A stretch of 64,000 nucleotides of DNA, taken from Aeromonas sanarellii. GTDB lineage: Bacteria > Pseudomonadota > Gammaproteobacteria > Enterobacterales > Aeromonadaceae. The stretch spans positions 1-64,000 of the forward strand of contig NZ_CDBN01000050.1 in assembly GCF_000820085.1 (NCBI RefSeq), read 5' to 3'. The notes under the pieces are model-generated. The model did no database searches. It was not told where the DNA came from and saw nothing but the letters and a program-made list of their open reading frames with translations. This document shows, piece by piece, positions 25,292-33,909 of this stretch. The translations under genes were made by a program, and so were the position numbers. Each line of letters begins with the position of its first letter. Position 1 is the stretch's first letter.

Positions 25292-27115
25292 TCAGACCGG
25301 GGTAGCGCCCGCCTCCTGCTCGCAGGGATGGGTGAGGCGTGCCGAATCGGGCAGCTCGTCGTCCCGCGGCCAGCGGGTGAGCAGGGCGTCCGTGGTGCTC
25401 TCCACCACCTCGTCATCCCTGAACACAGGCTCCCGGTAGCAGCGGGTCAGGCGCAGAGCCTGGTACATGTCGGGGCACAGGACTATGCCCTCGTCGCCGA
25501 CCCGGATCCCCGCCTGCTGCAGCCAGTGGGTCATCTGGCTGTGGCGGCCGGCCATCACCATGTGGATGCCCCGTCGCCTGAGCTCCTTGTGCAGCTCCCC
25601 CACCATGGTCATCACGCTGATGTCCTGGTGGGTGAAGCAGGCCACCGCATCCACCACCAGGCATTGGGGGCTGCGGGGATCCTGTACCAGCAGCGCCAGC
25701 ACCCGGCGCTTGAAGTAGGGGGCGTTGAAGTAGGTCAGCGGCGAGTTGAAGCGGTAGACCAGGATGCCGGGAATGGCCTTGGCCTGTTCGTTGTCCCCCA
25801 GGGTGCGCACCACCCCCTCGTCGTCCATGCCGAGCAGCTGGTCGGTGGGGCGCATCACGTTGCGCAGGAACTGGAACAAGCCCAGCAGCACCGCGAGGGT
25901 GATCCCCGGAATGACCCCCATGGCCAGCACGCTGACGAAGGTGACCAGGGCCAGCCAGAAGGCGGCGCGGTCGGAGTCGCGCAGGGCCCAGAGACCGCGA
26001 AAATCGGTCAGCGACAGGGAGGCCATCACCAGCACCACCCCGAGGGCGGCGGTGGGGATGTATTGCAGCGGCGCCGTCAGGTAGAAGGTGACCAGGGCGA
26101 TGACGGCGGCGGCGATGATGGAGACCAGCTGGCTCTTGCCGCCGTTGGCATCGTTGACCGCGGTGCGTGAATCCGCCCCGCTGATGGCAAAGCCCTGGGA
26201 GGCGGCGGCCGCCAGGTTCGCCATCCCCAGCGCCCGGAACTCCTTGTCCGCATCGATCTCGTAGCCGTTCTTGGCGGCGAAGCTGCGGGCGGTCAGCATC
26301 ATGGAGACGAAGCTCACCATGGCGAGGTTGAGGGCGGGCAACACCAGCTCGCGCATCAGGCCGGGGGGAAACTCCGGCATCTGGAAGGCGGGCAGGCCCG
26401 AGCCTATGGTCCCCAGGGTGGCGATGTCGAACTGGCCGAGATTGAGGGCCCACACCAGGGCCGCCGTCACCACCATGGCCACCATGGAGGAGGGCCAGGC
26501 CGGCTTGTAGCGTTTGGCCAGCAGCAGGGTGAGCAGGGCGACCAGACTCATGGCCAGGGTCGGCAGGTGGGTCTGGGTGAGGTAGTCGGTGCCGTTGAGG
26601 ATCCGCTCGATGAGGTAGCGCTCGTCGAAGGTGAAGCCGAAGATCTTGGAGAGCTGGCCCACCATGATGGTGATGGCCACCCCGTTGAGCAGCCCCATCA
26701 GGATGGGGCGGGAGAGGAAGTCCGCCAGCACCCCCAGCTTGAAGCGGCTGGCGATGAGGCACCAGAAGCCGGTCATGGCGGTCATGGTCATCACCAACTG
26801 CCACTGGCGGGTGGGATCGCCGGCGGCGAGCGGCGTCACCACGGCGGCGATGACGGCGCAGGTGGCGGCGTCCGGGCCGACGATCAGCTGGCGGGAGGTG
26901 CCAAAGAGGGCGTAGACCACCATGGGCAGGATGCAGGAGTAGAGGCCGACGATGGCGCCCACCCCGGCGAGCTCCGCATAGGCGATGGCCACGGGCAGTG
27001 CCACAGCCGCCACCGACAGGCCAGCGCGAAGATCCGGCATCAGCCAGGCCCGCTGGTATTGCAGCAGGGCGGCGAGCCCCGGCAGCCAGCGTTCGAGAGA
27101 GAAGAAGTCGCGCAT
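25292..27115 (-). CDS. SulP (SLC26A)-family anion transporter with STAS domain
   Basis: A 607-residue transporter. A membrane domain with the SulP signature region (ALPVAIAYAELAG ... VGLYSCILPMVVYALFGTSRQ) occupies about residues 1-410; a C-terminal STAS domain (about 430-550) contains VLVYRFNSPLTYFNA and LVVDAVACFTHQDISVM. Substrates in the family include sulfate, bicarbonate and dicarboxylates (DauA); they cannot be told apart here. There is no carbonic anhydrase gene adjacent. The ATG at 27115 has no strong Shine-Dalgarno sequence. Confidence 0.93.
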   Translation of the reverse strand: MRDFFSLERWLPGLAALLQYQRAWLMPDLRAGLSVAAVALPVAIAYAELAGVGAIVGLYSCILPMVVYALFGTSRQLIVGPDAATCAVIAAVVTPLAAGDPTRQWQLVMTMTAMTGFWCLIASRFKLGVLADFLSRPILMGLLNGVAITIMVGQLSKIFGFTFDERYLIERILNGTDYLTQTHLPTLAMSLVALLTLLLAKRYKPAWPSSMVAMVVTAALVWALNLGQFDIATLGTIGSGLPAFQMPEFPPGLMRELVLPALNLAMVSFVSMMLTARSFAAKNGYEIDADKEFRALGMANLAAAASQGFAISGADSRTAVNDANGGKSQLVSIIAAAVIALVTFYLTAPLQYIPTAALGVVLVMASLSLTDFRGLWALRDSDRAAFWLALVTFVSVLAMGVIPGITLAVLLGLFQFLRNVMRPTDQLLGMDDEGVVRTLGDNEQAKAIPGILVYRFNSPLTYFNAPYFKRRVLALLVQDPRSPQCLVVDAVACFTHQDISVMTMVGELHKELRRRGIHMVMAGRHSQMTHWLQQAGIRVGDEGIVLCPDMYQALRLTRCYREPVFRDDEVVESTTDALLTRWPRDDELPDSARLTHPCEQEAGATPV

Positions 27116-27185
27116 TATTTAACCCATTGAGTTACAAACAGCTTTTCCTTAGTGTGCCCAAGGTTGTCAAAATATTGCAATCCGG

Positions 27186-27770
27186 TCATGGCCAGTTCAC
27201 GACCAGGTCAGGCCAGATCTGCTGCCACCCCTTGGCCCTGACCCGTTCGGTAAAGACCCGGCTCTCCTGGCGACAGCGGGGGTTGGGGTCCACCTGCAGG
27301 GACCAGTTGGGGGCAAAGCCGTAGGGGGCCAGCCACTCAAACCCGTCGTCTGCCAGCAATCTGACCCCGATGCAGGTGGGCACCTCCACCCAGTGGCCGA
27401 GGGCCGAGAGCGAGCTGGCAAAGGGAGGCACCCGCTGGCGCAGGTGCATGCGGGCCTGGTTGCGCACCTCCCAGCGCTGCTCAGGCAGGCGGGCGCTGAG
27501 CCAGGCTTCGTGATCGGCCTCGGCCCGCCCCTCCGGATCCCCCTTGTCCAGATAGATAAGATCGATGTCGTTGAGGGGGGTCGGTGCCGGTTTGCGATGC
27601 AGGTGATCCCAGATGAGGTTGCGCACAAACCCCGCCCCTAGCGCCCAGTCGGGCAGGGCCAGCTCCCGCGCAGCCCGGAGGCAATCCATGCGCCGGTCAT
27701 CCGCCCGCAGCAGGGCTTCGGTTTGTGCCTGGAGGTGCGCCTCTCGGGCCGCCCCTGTCTCAGCCGGCAT
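27186..27770 (-). CDS. Nucleotidyltransferase-family protein (NTP_transf_6-like)
   Basis: A 194-residue protein of the bacterial nucleotidyltransferase-like family. It has WALGAGFVRNLIWDHLH and the catalytic-type NDIDLIYLD (two metal-binding aspartates), then EVRNQARMHLR. Substrate unknown. Its start overlaps the end of the upstream GNAT gene by 11 nt, so the two form an operon. Confidence 0.85.
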   Translation of the reverse strand: MPAETGAAREAHLQAQTEALLRADDRRMDCLRAARELALPDWALGAGFVRNLIWDHLHRKPAPTPLNDIDLIYLDKGDPEGRAEADHEAWLSARLPEQRWEVRNQARMHLRQRVPPFASSLSALGHWVEVPTCIGVRLLADDGFEWLAPYGFAPNWSLQVDPNPRCRQESRVFTERVRAKGWQQIWPDLVVNWP

Positions 27771-28017
27771 TGCGGCGCAACCAGACGTCGATGTAGCTGC
27801 AGCTCGGCACTATGGTCAGCCCCTCTGCCTGGGTCCAGTCGTAGAAGTTGCGGGCCAGCCGGTCGGCGATGCCCTGTCCGCGCAGCTCGGCGGGCACCTG
27901 GGTGCTGTAGGCTTCGACGGTGACCGCGTCCAGCCTGCGATAGGCGAGGCGGGCGAGCTTGCCGTCCACGGTGCAGACAAACTGCTGTTGATCGGCCTGG
28001 TGAAGAATGTCGCTCAT
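27760..28017 (-). CDS. Small GNAT-fold N-acetyltransferase (YidJ/YjdJ-like)
   Basis: An 85-residue short GNAT protein. QFVCTVDGKLARLAYR and the acetyl-CoA-binding loop ELRGQGIADRLARNFYDWT are diagnostic of the small 'N-acetyltransferase domain' family (human GNAT/YjdJ type). Such proteins lack a proven substrate. ATG at 28017 has AGGAG 6 nt upstream; a frame extension to 28080 has no support. It overlaps the nucleotidyltransferase gene. Confidence 0.85.
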   Translation of the reverse strand: MSDILHQADQQQFVCTVDGKLARLAYRRLDAVTVEAYSTQVPAELRGQGIADRLARNFYDWTQAEGLTIVPSCSYIDVWLRRNAG

Positions 28018-28082
28018 CTTGGCTCCTCTCTGGGTGAATGGGGGGATCAGAACATGTCGGGCACGCTTTGCCAACGTCATTC

Positions 28083-28111
28083 TTTGCCGCCGTGGCGGGC
28101 TCGCTTACACT
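28083..28111 (+). promoter_or_regulatory. Candidate cysM promoter
   Basis: TTTGCC (28083-28088), 17-bp spacer, TACACT (28106-28111). The TSS would be about 52 nt upstream of the cysM start. Consensus-based. Confidence 0.45.
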
Positions 28112-28170
28112 GGCCAGCCTGCGAATGGTCGCAAGGCAAGGTATAGAACATTGACAGAGGATGGATCCCC

Positions 28171-29061
28171 ATGGCCTTCGCCACCCTGGAAGATCTGATC
28201 GGCAACACCCCGCTGCTGGCGCTGCGCCGCATCAACCCCTATCCCGACGTGACCCTGCTGGTGAAACTGGAGGGCAACAACCCCGCCGGCTCGGTCAAGG
28301 ACAGGCCGGCCCTGAACCTCATCAAGTGCGCGGAGGCGAGCGGTCACTTAGCGCCCGGGGCCCGCCTCATCGAGGCCACCTCGGGCAACACCGGCATCGC
28401 GCTCGCCATGGTGGCGGCGGCCAGGGGCTACCGGATGCGGCTCATCATGCCGTGCACCATGAGCCAGGAGCGGCGCGACGCCATGCAGGCCTATGGTGCC
28501 GAGCTGGTGCTGGTGGACGATGGCATGGAGGCCGCGCGGGATCTCGCCCTTGCCATGCAGGCGCGGGGGGAAGGGCTGGTACTCGATCAGTTCAACAACC
28601 CCGCCAACCCGGATGCCCACTACCTCTCCACCGGCCCCGAGATCTGGCGCCAGAGCGAGGGGGCAATCACTCACTTCGTCTCGGCCATGGGCACCACGGG
28701 CACCATCATGGGGGTCTCACGCTACCTCAAGGAGCAGAACCCGGCGGTGCAGGTGATCGGCCTGCAACCGGCCGAGGGGAGCCAGATCCCCGGCATCCGC
28801 CGCTGGCCCGAGGCCTATCTGCCCGCCATCTTCGAGCCCGCGCGGGTCGATCGGGTGCTGGACGTGACGCTCGACGAGTCCCTCGCCACGATGCACCGCC
28901 TGGCCCGGGAGGAGGGGATCTGCTGTGGTGTCAGCTCGGGGGGCGCCGTGGCCGGTGCCCTGCGGGTGGCGGCCGAGCTCAAACAGGGGGTGGTGGTGGC
29001 CATCATCTGCGATCGGGGGGATCGTTACCTCTCCACCGGGGTCTTCACTCCGGCGCCCTGA
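28171..29061 (+). CDS. cysM: Cysteine synthase B (O-acetylserine sulfhydrylase B)
   Basis: A 296-residue PLP beta-family enzyme. It makes cysteine from O-acetylserine with sulfide or thiosulfate (as S-sulfocysteine). The PLP lysine is K43 in NPAGSVKDRPA; the phosphate-binding loop is SAMGTTGTIMG, and EATSGNTGIALAM precedes it. The shorter length and the CysM-like RRWPEAYLP segment separate it from CysK. The start at 28171 follows GAGG at 10 nt; a second ATG at 28161 is out of frame. The end lies 6 nt from the end of the convergent alcohol dehydrogenase gene, with no terminator between them. Confidence 0.95.
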   Translation: MAFATLEDLIGNTPLLALRRINPYPDVTLLVKLEGNNPAGSVKDRPALNLIKCAEASGHLAPGARLIEATSGNTGIALAMVAAARGYRMRLIMPCTMSQERRDAMQAYGAELVLVDDGMEAARDLALAMQARGEGLVLDQFNNPANPDAHYLSTGPEIWRQSEGAITHFVSAMGTTGTIMGVSRYLKEQNPAVQVIGLQPAEGSQIPGIRRWPEAYLPAIFEPARVDRVLDVTLDESLATMHRLAREEGICCGVSSGGAVAGALRVAAELKQGVVVAIICDRGDRYLSTGVFTPAP

Positions 29062-29067
29062 TCCCCG

Positions 29068-30252
29068 CTAGGCCCACACCCGCTCCAGCAGGGCCAGCAA
29101 CTGGTCCCTGTCCGCGTCCTTGCGGTTGTAGAGCAGGGCGCCGTCGTCGATGGCGAGATCCCGTATCTCGGTGAGCAGTGAGCGGTCGGTCACCCCGGCC
29201 TCCGCCAGGGTGCGCGGCAACCCCACCGTCTGCCAGAGGTGGTCCCGCAGGCGGTTCAGGGCATCCAGGCTGGCCTGGGGTCGCAGCGCCTGTGGGGTCG
29301 CTGCGAAGCGCTCCGGTCCCGCGAGCGGCAGCAGCAACCGGGCGAGCTCCTCATCGATCTCGGGCCTGTTGTAGTCGAGCACCGTGGGCAAAAACAGGTT
29401 CATGCACAGGCCGTGGGGCAGGTGGCAGCGCGCCCCCAGGCTGTGGCCGAGGGCGTGCACCAGTCCCACCATGGAGTTGGAGAAGGCCATGCCCGCCAGG
29501 GTGGAGCCCTCCGCCAGTTGCAGCCGCAGGCGCTTGTCCTGCGGCTGCTGCAATACCCTGGGCAGGGCGTCGGCTATCTTCTCCACCGCCATCAGGGCCA
29601 GGGCGTCGCTGACCGGGTTCTTGCCGTTACCGATGAAGGCCTCGATGGCGTGGGTCATGGCGTCCATGGCGGTGGCGGCCGTGATGGGCAGCGGCAGCCC
29701 CAGGGTGAGGCGGGGGTCGAGCACCGCCAGCCGGGGCAGCAGGAAGGGGGAGGTGAAGGGCACCTTGCGCCCGCTCCCTTCGTCCCTGATCACCGCCACC
29801 AGAGTCACCTCCGAGCCGGTACCCGCCGTGGTGGGCACCACCGCCAGGGGATTGAGGGGCCGGGTCAGGCAGCCCGCCCCGGCGTGATCCAGCAGCCGCT
29901 CCCCGCCCAGGGTGACCAGGATATTGACCGCCTTGGCGGTGTCGATGACGGAGCCGCCCCCCAGGGCCACCAGGCTGTCGCAGCCGAGCTCCCGCCACCG
30001 GGCGGCGATCCGCTCCACCACGGCGGTGGATGAGTCGGCCGGGATCTCGTCCCAGATGGCGGCGACCGGCAGCCCCCCCTCGGCCAGCACCCCGGCCAGC
30101 AGGTTGGCCAGGCCCGTGCCGCCGACCCCCTTGTCGGTGAGCAGCAGCGGGCGGCGCGCCCCCAGCGCCATCAGCTCGTCCGGGAGCTGTTCCAGCGCCT
30201 GCTCCCCCGCCATCAGTTTGACCGGGCAGAAGAAATCGTAATAGCGGCTCAT
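29068..30252 (-). CDS. Iron-containing (group III) alcohol dehydrogenase
   Basis: A 394-residue NAD(P)-dependent dehydrogenase. The nucleotide motif is LVALGGGSVIDTAKAV; metal ligands are expected in DAMTHAIEAF, HALGHSLGARCHLPHG and surrounding blocks. The substrate is unknown, probably a primary alcohol or aldehyde. It is last of the four genes aldehyde dehydrogenase - TetR - SCP2-like - ADH, which suggests that the alcohol is oxidised to the aldehyde and then to the acid by the neighbour. A GAGGAA precedes the ATG at 30252. The upstream frame to 30699 is not coding. Confidence 0.93.
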   Translation of the reverse strand: MSRYYDFFCPVKLMAGEQALEQLPDELMALGARRPLLLTDKGVGGTGLANLLAGVLAEGGLPVAAIWDEIPADSSTAVVERIAARWRELGCDSLVALGGGSVIDTAKAVNILVTLGGERLLDHAGAGCLTRPLNPLAVVPTTAGTGSEVTLVAVIRDEGSGRKVPFTSPFLLPRLAVLDPRLTLGLPLPITAATAMDAMTHAIEAFIGNGKNPVSDALALMAVEKIADALPRVLQQPQDKRLRLQLAEGSTLAGMAFSNSMVGLVHALGHSLGARCHLPHGLCMNLFLPTVLDYNRPEIDEELARLLLPLAGPERFAATPQALRPQASLDALNRLRDHLWQTVGLPRTLAEAGVTDRSLLTEIRDLAIDDGALLYNRKDADRDQLLALLERVWA

Positions 30253-30269
30253 GGTGTTCCTCTTCGTGT

Positions 30270-30776
30270 TCAACCGGTCAACAGACCCAGGTAGATGTGG
30301 CAGGCCCGTGCCAGCTTGCGGGGCGGGGGCGGGTAGTGGCGCAGCAGAGGCCGCACCACCAAGGCGGGCAGGATCAGGCTCTGCAGCTGCTCCAGCGCCC
30401 GCACCAGGTGCATGGCCGCACCGGGATCCCCCTCCACCTGCAGCCGGTTCTCGCAGAAGGCCTGATTGATGCCGAGGCGAAAGCTGAGAACGCGAAAGGC
30501 GACGGCGGGGTGCTTGAAGCGCACTCGCAGCGGGTGCAGCCCGCCGGAATCGAGCGCCGCGCCGCTCTGCCAGCGGCTCCCCGACTTGTGCAGGGTCAGC
30601 CCCCGTCTCATGCCGTTCACCTCCAGACGGATGACAAGGCCGTCCGGCAGGGGCGCGAGCTCGCGGCGCACCGCCTCGTCGACCCGGGCGGCGCGGCACA
30701 GGGTGCGGCCGATGATCCAGAGCAGGCCCCCCATCCAGAGGCGCCTGCCTGTGACGAGCAGGGGCTCAGTGCCCAT
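30270..30776 (-). CDS. SCP2-like (UbiJ/UbiT type) protein, putative
   Basis: A 168-residue protein with a hydrophobic N-terminal stretch (LWMGGLLWIIGR) and a central beta-strand-rich part. FRVLSFRLGINQAFCENRLQVEGDPG and the following helix recall the SCP2 lipid-binding fold (ENRLQVEGDxxxAMxLVRAL), but this is by eye only. It overlaps the end of tetR by 11 nt and lies 17 nt upstream of the alcohol dehydrogenase gene. If correct, a lipid- or hydrophobic-substrate carrier would fit a pathway handling long-chain aldehydes. Confidence 0.7.
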   Translation of the reverse strand: MGTEPLLVTGRRLWMGGLLWIIGRTLCRAARVDEAVRRELAPLPDGLVIRLEVNGMRRGLTLHKSGSRWQSGAALDSGGLHPLRVRFKHPAVAFRVLSFRLGINQAFCENRLQVEGDPGAAMHLVRALEQLQSLILPALVVRPLLRHYPPPPRKLARACHIYLGLLTG

Positions 30777-31356
30777 GGCGGCCTCCCGCGATGGCGGACC
30801 AGAACAGGGTGAAGGCGCTCTCCTGCCAGTGGGGGTCCTTCCCGAGCTCCGGCTGATCCACGAACAGGGAGGCGCAGGCCAGAAACTGGCTCTGGCACAC
30901 CTCCAGCATCAGGACGGGGGGCGCCGGCGTCAGCTCGCCGCAAGCCTGCCCCAGGGCCAGCAGGCGCGGCAGGAAGGGCAGGGTCTCCCCCAGGATCTGG
31001 CTGCGCAGGGGGCGGGCCAGCAGGGGGGAGTGGAAGAAACCCAGCACGAACCTGAGCTCCCTGGGGTGGGCCTGCATCCAGGTCATCGCCTGGCCCCAGT
31101 AGTGGCGTGCCTGCTCCTCGAGGGGGAGCGCGGGGTCGGCCTCGCTGATGGCGGCGCCCAGGCGCGCCTTGATCTCCTGATAGAGGCTCTGGATCAGCAC
31201 CTCCTTGCTGGGAAAGTGGTGAAACAGGGTCCCGTTGGCGACCCCGGCCGCCTTGGCGATGCGGGCGGTGGCGGCACCCTGCAGGCCGTCTTCGGCGCAC
31301 AGGGCGAGGGCGGCCTCCAGGATCTGGCGGCGTTTGTCGGTCATGGGGTCTCGCAT
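30766..31356 (-). CDS. TetR/AcrR-family repressor
   Basis: A 196-residue regulator. The N-terminal HTH is ATARIAKAAGVANGTLFHHF followed by PSKEVLIQSLY; the C-terminal ligand domain is unassigned. It is encoded inside the operon that it probably controls: 8 nt after the aldehyde dehydrogenase and overlapping the SCP2-like gene. The likely operator is the palindrome at 32808-32827 in the operon promoter. The start at 31356 has AGGAGG 5 nt upstream; an internal ATG (MTDKRR) is an alternative. Confidence 0.92.
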   Translation of the reverse strand: MRDPMTDKRRQILEAALALCAEDGLQGAATARIAKAAGVANGTLFHHFPSKEVLIQSLYQEIKARLGAAISEADPALPLEEQARHYWGQAMTWMQAHPRELRFVLGFFHSPLLARPLRSQILGETLPFLPRLLALGQACGELTPAPPVLMLEVCQSQFLACASLFVDQPELGKDPHWQESAFTLFWSAIAGGRHGH

Positions 31357-31364
31357 GTCGCCTC

Positions 31365-32786
31365 CTAGCGCAGGAGCAGGGCCATCATCAGCCGCTGGTA
31401 CCAGCGCCGATAGGGGGGGTGAATGAGGCTCCCCGTGCTGAAGCGCCCGCGGCGCAGCACCGTCTTCGCCTTGGAGAAGGTGAGGAAGCCCTCGCGGCCG
31501 TGGTAGTGGCCCATGCCGGAGGGGCCCAGGCCGCCGAAGGGGGCGTCGTCCGCCGCCGCCTGGAACAGACTCTCGTTGATGGCCATGCCACCGGCGTGGG
31601 TCTCCCGGATGAGGCGGCGCTGCAGCGTCTCGTCCAGGCTCATCAGATAGAGCGCGAGCGGGCGGGGCCGTGCCGCCACATAGGCGATGGCCTCGTCGAT
31701 GTCGTCGTAGGGCACCAGGGGCAGCAGGGGGCCGAAGATCTCCTGCTGCATCACCTGGCAGTGCCCAGGCACCTCGGTCAGCAGGTGGGGCACCAGCCGG
31801 TGGGCACCGTCATCCCGGGCGGGCGTCGCGCAGGGGTGCACCTGGGCGCCCGCCTGGCTCGCCTCGTCCAGCCAGGCGGTGAGCCGCTCATACTGGACCG
31901 CGTTGATGATGGAGCCGTAGTCCGGGCTATCCAGTCCCTTGGGGTAGAGGCGGCGAAAGTGCGCCTGATAGGCCTCGATAAAGGCCTGCTCCTGCCCCCT
32001 GGGCAGCAGCACATAGTCGGGGGCCACGCAGATCTGGCCGGCGTTCAGGCTCTTGCCGAAGATCATCCGCTCCACCGCCAGGGCCAGGGGCATGTCGGGG
32101 GCGATGAGGCAGGGACTCTTGCCACCGAGCTCCAGGGTCAGCGGCGTGAGCTGGGGGGCGGCGGCGGCCATCACCATGCGCCCCACCGCGGTGGAGCCGG
32201 TGAACAGCAGGTGATCGAAGGGCAGGGTGCTGAAGGCGGCCGCGAGCCCGGCGTCCCCCTCGATGACCACCACCTCGTCGTCAAACACCGTCTCCAGCAG
32301 GGTGCGCAGCACGGCATTGGAGTGGGGGGTGAACTCGGAGAGCTTGATCATGGCGCGATTGCCGGCGGCCAGGGCGGTGATGAGGGGGCCGAGGCTCAGC
32401 ATCACCGGGAAGTTCCAGGGCACCATGATGCCGACCACGCCGAGGGGCTGGTAGTGCACCTCGACCCTGGCAGGCGCCAGCAGCAGGCCCGCGTGGCGAC
32501 GCTCCGGCCTCATCCAGCCCTTGAGCCGTCTCAGGCTGTAGTCGATCTGCATGACGCAGGGCAGGATGTCGGCGATCAGGCTGTCATAGCCGCTGCGCTG
32601 GCCGTAGTCCAGGGCCAGGGCGTCGCACAGAGCCTGCCGCTGGGCGAGCAGCGCCCCCTTGAGCCCGAGCAGCCAGGTGCGGCGCTGCGCCAGGCTCGGC
32701 ATGGGGTTGGCCTGACAGGCCTGCCTGAGGCGGATCAGCTGCTCGGGCAGGGAGAATTTGTCCGGTGGGTAGAGAGGAGGGGTCAT
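31365..32786 (-). CDS. Coniferyl-aldehyde-dehydrogenase-like ALDH
   Basis: A 473-residue NAD(P)+ aldehyde dehydrogenase. The catalytic glutamate is in LELGGKSP and the nucleophilic cysteine in NAGQICVAPDYV. The C-terminal block ETHAGGMAINESLFQAAADD and the closing hydrophobic HPPYRRWYQRLMMALLLR are typical of the CalB/fatty-aldehyde branch, whose C-terminus associates with membranes. Physiological aldehyde unknown. First gene of the TetR-controlled operon; a near-perfect operator palindrome lies 22 bp upstream of its start. Confidence 0.94.
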   Translation of the reverse strand: MTPPLYPPDKFSLPEQLIRLRQACQANPMPSLAQRRTWLLGLKGALLAQRQALCDALALDYGQRSGYDSLIADILPCVMQIDYSLRRLKGWMRPERRHAGLLLAPARVEVHYQPLGVVGIMVPWNFPVMLSLGPLITALAAGNRAMIKLSEFTPHSNAVLRTLLETVFDDEVVVIEGDAGLAAAFSTLPFDHLLFTGSTAVGRMVMAAAAPQLTPLTLELGGKSPCLIAPDMPLALAVERMIFGKSLNAGQICVAPDYVLLPRGQEQAFIEAYQAHFRRLYPKGLDSPDYGSIINAVQYERLTAWLDEASQAGAQVHPCATPARDDGAHRLVPHLLTEVPGHCQVMQQEIFGPLLPLVPYDDIDEAIAYVAARPRPLALYLMSLDETLQRRLIRETHAGGMAINESLFQAAADDAPFGGLGPSGMGHYHGREGFLTFSKAKTVLRRGRFSTGSLIHPPYRRWYQRLMMALLLR

Positions 32787-32807
32787 GGCAGGCTCCGCAC
32801 ATAAAAT

Positions 32808-32827
32808 GACCGACTGATTAGTCGGTC
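32808..32827. promoter_or_regulatory. TetR-type operator in the aldehyde dehydrogenase promoter
   Basis: GACCGACT-GATT-AGTCGGTC: perfect 8-bp inverted arms. On the minus strand it fills the spacer between a -35-like TTGGAC (32832-32827) and a -10-like TTTTAT (32808-32803), so a bound repressor would block RNA polymerase. The sequence contains the CGACTNNNNAGTCG core common for TetR/AcrR repressors of lipid/aldehyde operons. Confidence 0.75.
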
Positions 32828-32999
32828 CAAATCTAACGGGTCGTTGCCAACTTGTAAACCGGCTGGCGACACGGGGTGGGCCGACGACGGACCTCTTTCC
32901 GTGGAACTGTGCTCGAGGCCACAGTTTTGGGGCATGTCGATTGGTTGTCTATCCAATAAGGGGTATTTGTGACTCATCGACTCAGAGGGAGAACCGCAC

Positions 33000-33293
33000 A
33001 TGACCAGGGAATTGCACTGCCTGCTGGCCCGGCTGGACGACGTGATCGCGCGCATGCCGGACAGTTTCACCACCTATGAATTTGCCCAGAAGCTGGCGCT
33101 GCAGCATCAGCGGGAGTATTTCGCCGCTGGCCACTCCCTGGCGGCGCAGGAGAAAAACCTGCTGCGCCTGCTCCACGAGAAGATAGCCCTGGCGCTGGCG
33201 AGTCATGATGGCGTCATCGAGGGGGCCCTGCTGCCCTGCACGACCCCCTGGGGGGAGCGTGCCACCTCGCCCCGCTGGCACCGCAAGCACTGA
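33000..33293 (+). CDS. Small protein of unknown function
   Basis: A 97-residue, probably soluble, mostly helical protein (LHCLLARLDDVIARMP, FAQKLALQHQREYF, LLRLLHEKIALAL), with a proline/tryptophan-containing basic tail. No family is recognised. The ATG at 33000 has GAGGGAG about 9 nt upstream. It is followed 16 nt later by a strong terminator shared with the convergent NlpC/P60 gene, which supports it as a real transcription unit. Confidence 0.7.
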   Translation: MTRELHCLLARLDDVIARMPDSFTTYEFAQKLALQHQREYFAAGHSLAAQEKNLLRLLHEKIALALASHDGVIEGALLPCTTPWGERATSPRWHRKH

Positions 33294-33308
33294 ACCGGCA
33301 GCAACATG

Positions 33309-33330
33309 AAAAGGCCCCGAGGGGCCTTTT
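33309..33330. terminator. Bidirectional terminator
   Basis: AAAAGGCCCC (33309-33318) and GGGGCCTTTT (33321-33330) with a 2-nt centre form a perfect stem, with T-runs on both strands. It serves the plus gene ending at 33293 and the minus gene ending at 33345. Confidence 0.85.
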
Positions 33331-33344
33331 CTATTGGGGATCGC

Positions 33345-33794
33345 CTATTGGATCAGGCGGCGGGCCTGCCAGTAGCGGCTGTTCCAGTAGACGTTGTCGA
33401 GGCGCGAGCGGATCACCCCCTTGCTGGTGGAGGCGTGGATGAACTCTCCGGCCCCGGTGTAGACCCCGACGTGGTACTGCTGCCAGCCGGTCTTGAAGAA
33501 GACCAGATCCCCGTGCTGCAGCCGGTATCTGTCCACCGGGCGGCCGAGGCTGGCCTGGGACTCCGTGGTGCGGGGCAGGGTGAAGCCCAGCACCTGGCTG
33601 TAGGCGAGCTGGGTGAAGGCGGAGCAGTCGAGACCGGCGCGATCCGAACCGCCCATGCGATAGGGGACGCCGCGCCACTGCTGATAGAAGCTGTCGAAGG
33701 CGCTGCTCTGGCGCGTGGGGGGGGGCGGCTCCGGCGTGCTGGAGCAGGCGGTGACAAGCAGGGCCAACAGGGGCAGCAGCAAGGTGCGAAACAT
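33345..33794 (-). CDS. NlpC/P60-family lipoprotein (peptidoglycan endopeptidase)
   Basis: A 149-residue outer-membrane-type lipoprotein. Signal with lipobox ALLVTAC (lipid on C17), a proline-rich linker, then an NlpC/P60 domain with catalytic C57 (GLDCSAFTQ), H108 (YHVGVYTG) and H120 (FIHAST), the same spacing as MepS/Spr. It should cleave peptide cross-links in murein. The ATG at 33794 has AAGGAG 7 nt upstream; the longer frame to 33956 is not coding. It is short for the family, essentially a signal plus one catalytic domain. Confidence 0.92.
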   Translation of the reverse strand: MFRTLLLPLLALLVTACSSTPEPPPPTRQSSAFDSFYQQWRGVPYRMGGSDRAGLDCSAFTQLAYSQVLGFTLPRTTESQASLGRPVDRYRLQHGDLVFFKTGWQQYHVGVYTGAGEFIHASTSKGVIRSRLDNVYWNSRYWQARRLIQ

Positions 33795-33874
33795 CTCAAC
33801 TCCTTGATAGGGTTCGGGATTTATCATAGACGATGATCCTGCCTGGAACCTGAATGACGGCTGCATAGCGGATT

Positions 33875-33896
33875 GGCGCCCCTTGCAGGGGGCGCC
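33875..33896 (-). terminator. Hairpin after oxyR
   Basis: GGCGCCCC (33875-33882) pairs with GGGGCGCC (33889-33896) over a 6-nt loop, 13 nt past the oxyR stop. No T-tract is present on the minus strand, so a Rho-assisted or RNA-stabilising role is likely. Confidence 0.5.
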
Positions 33897-33909
33897 GGCA
33901 ATCCCGGCC

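Noticed and set aside
29068..30699. 543-residue version of the iron alcohol dehydrogenase
   Set aside because: The first 149 residues are antisense/frame-shifted reading of the SCP2-like gene; the ATG at 30252 has a ribosome site and gives family length.
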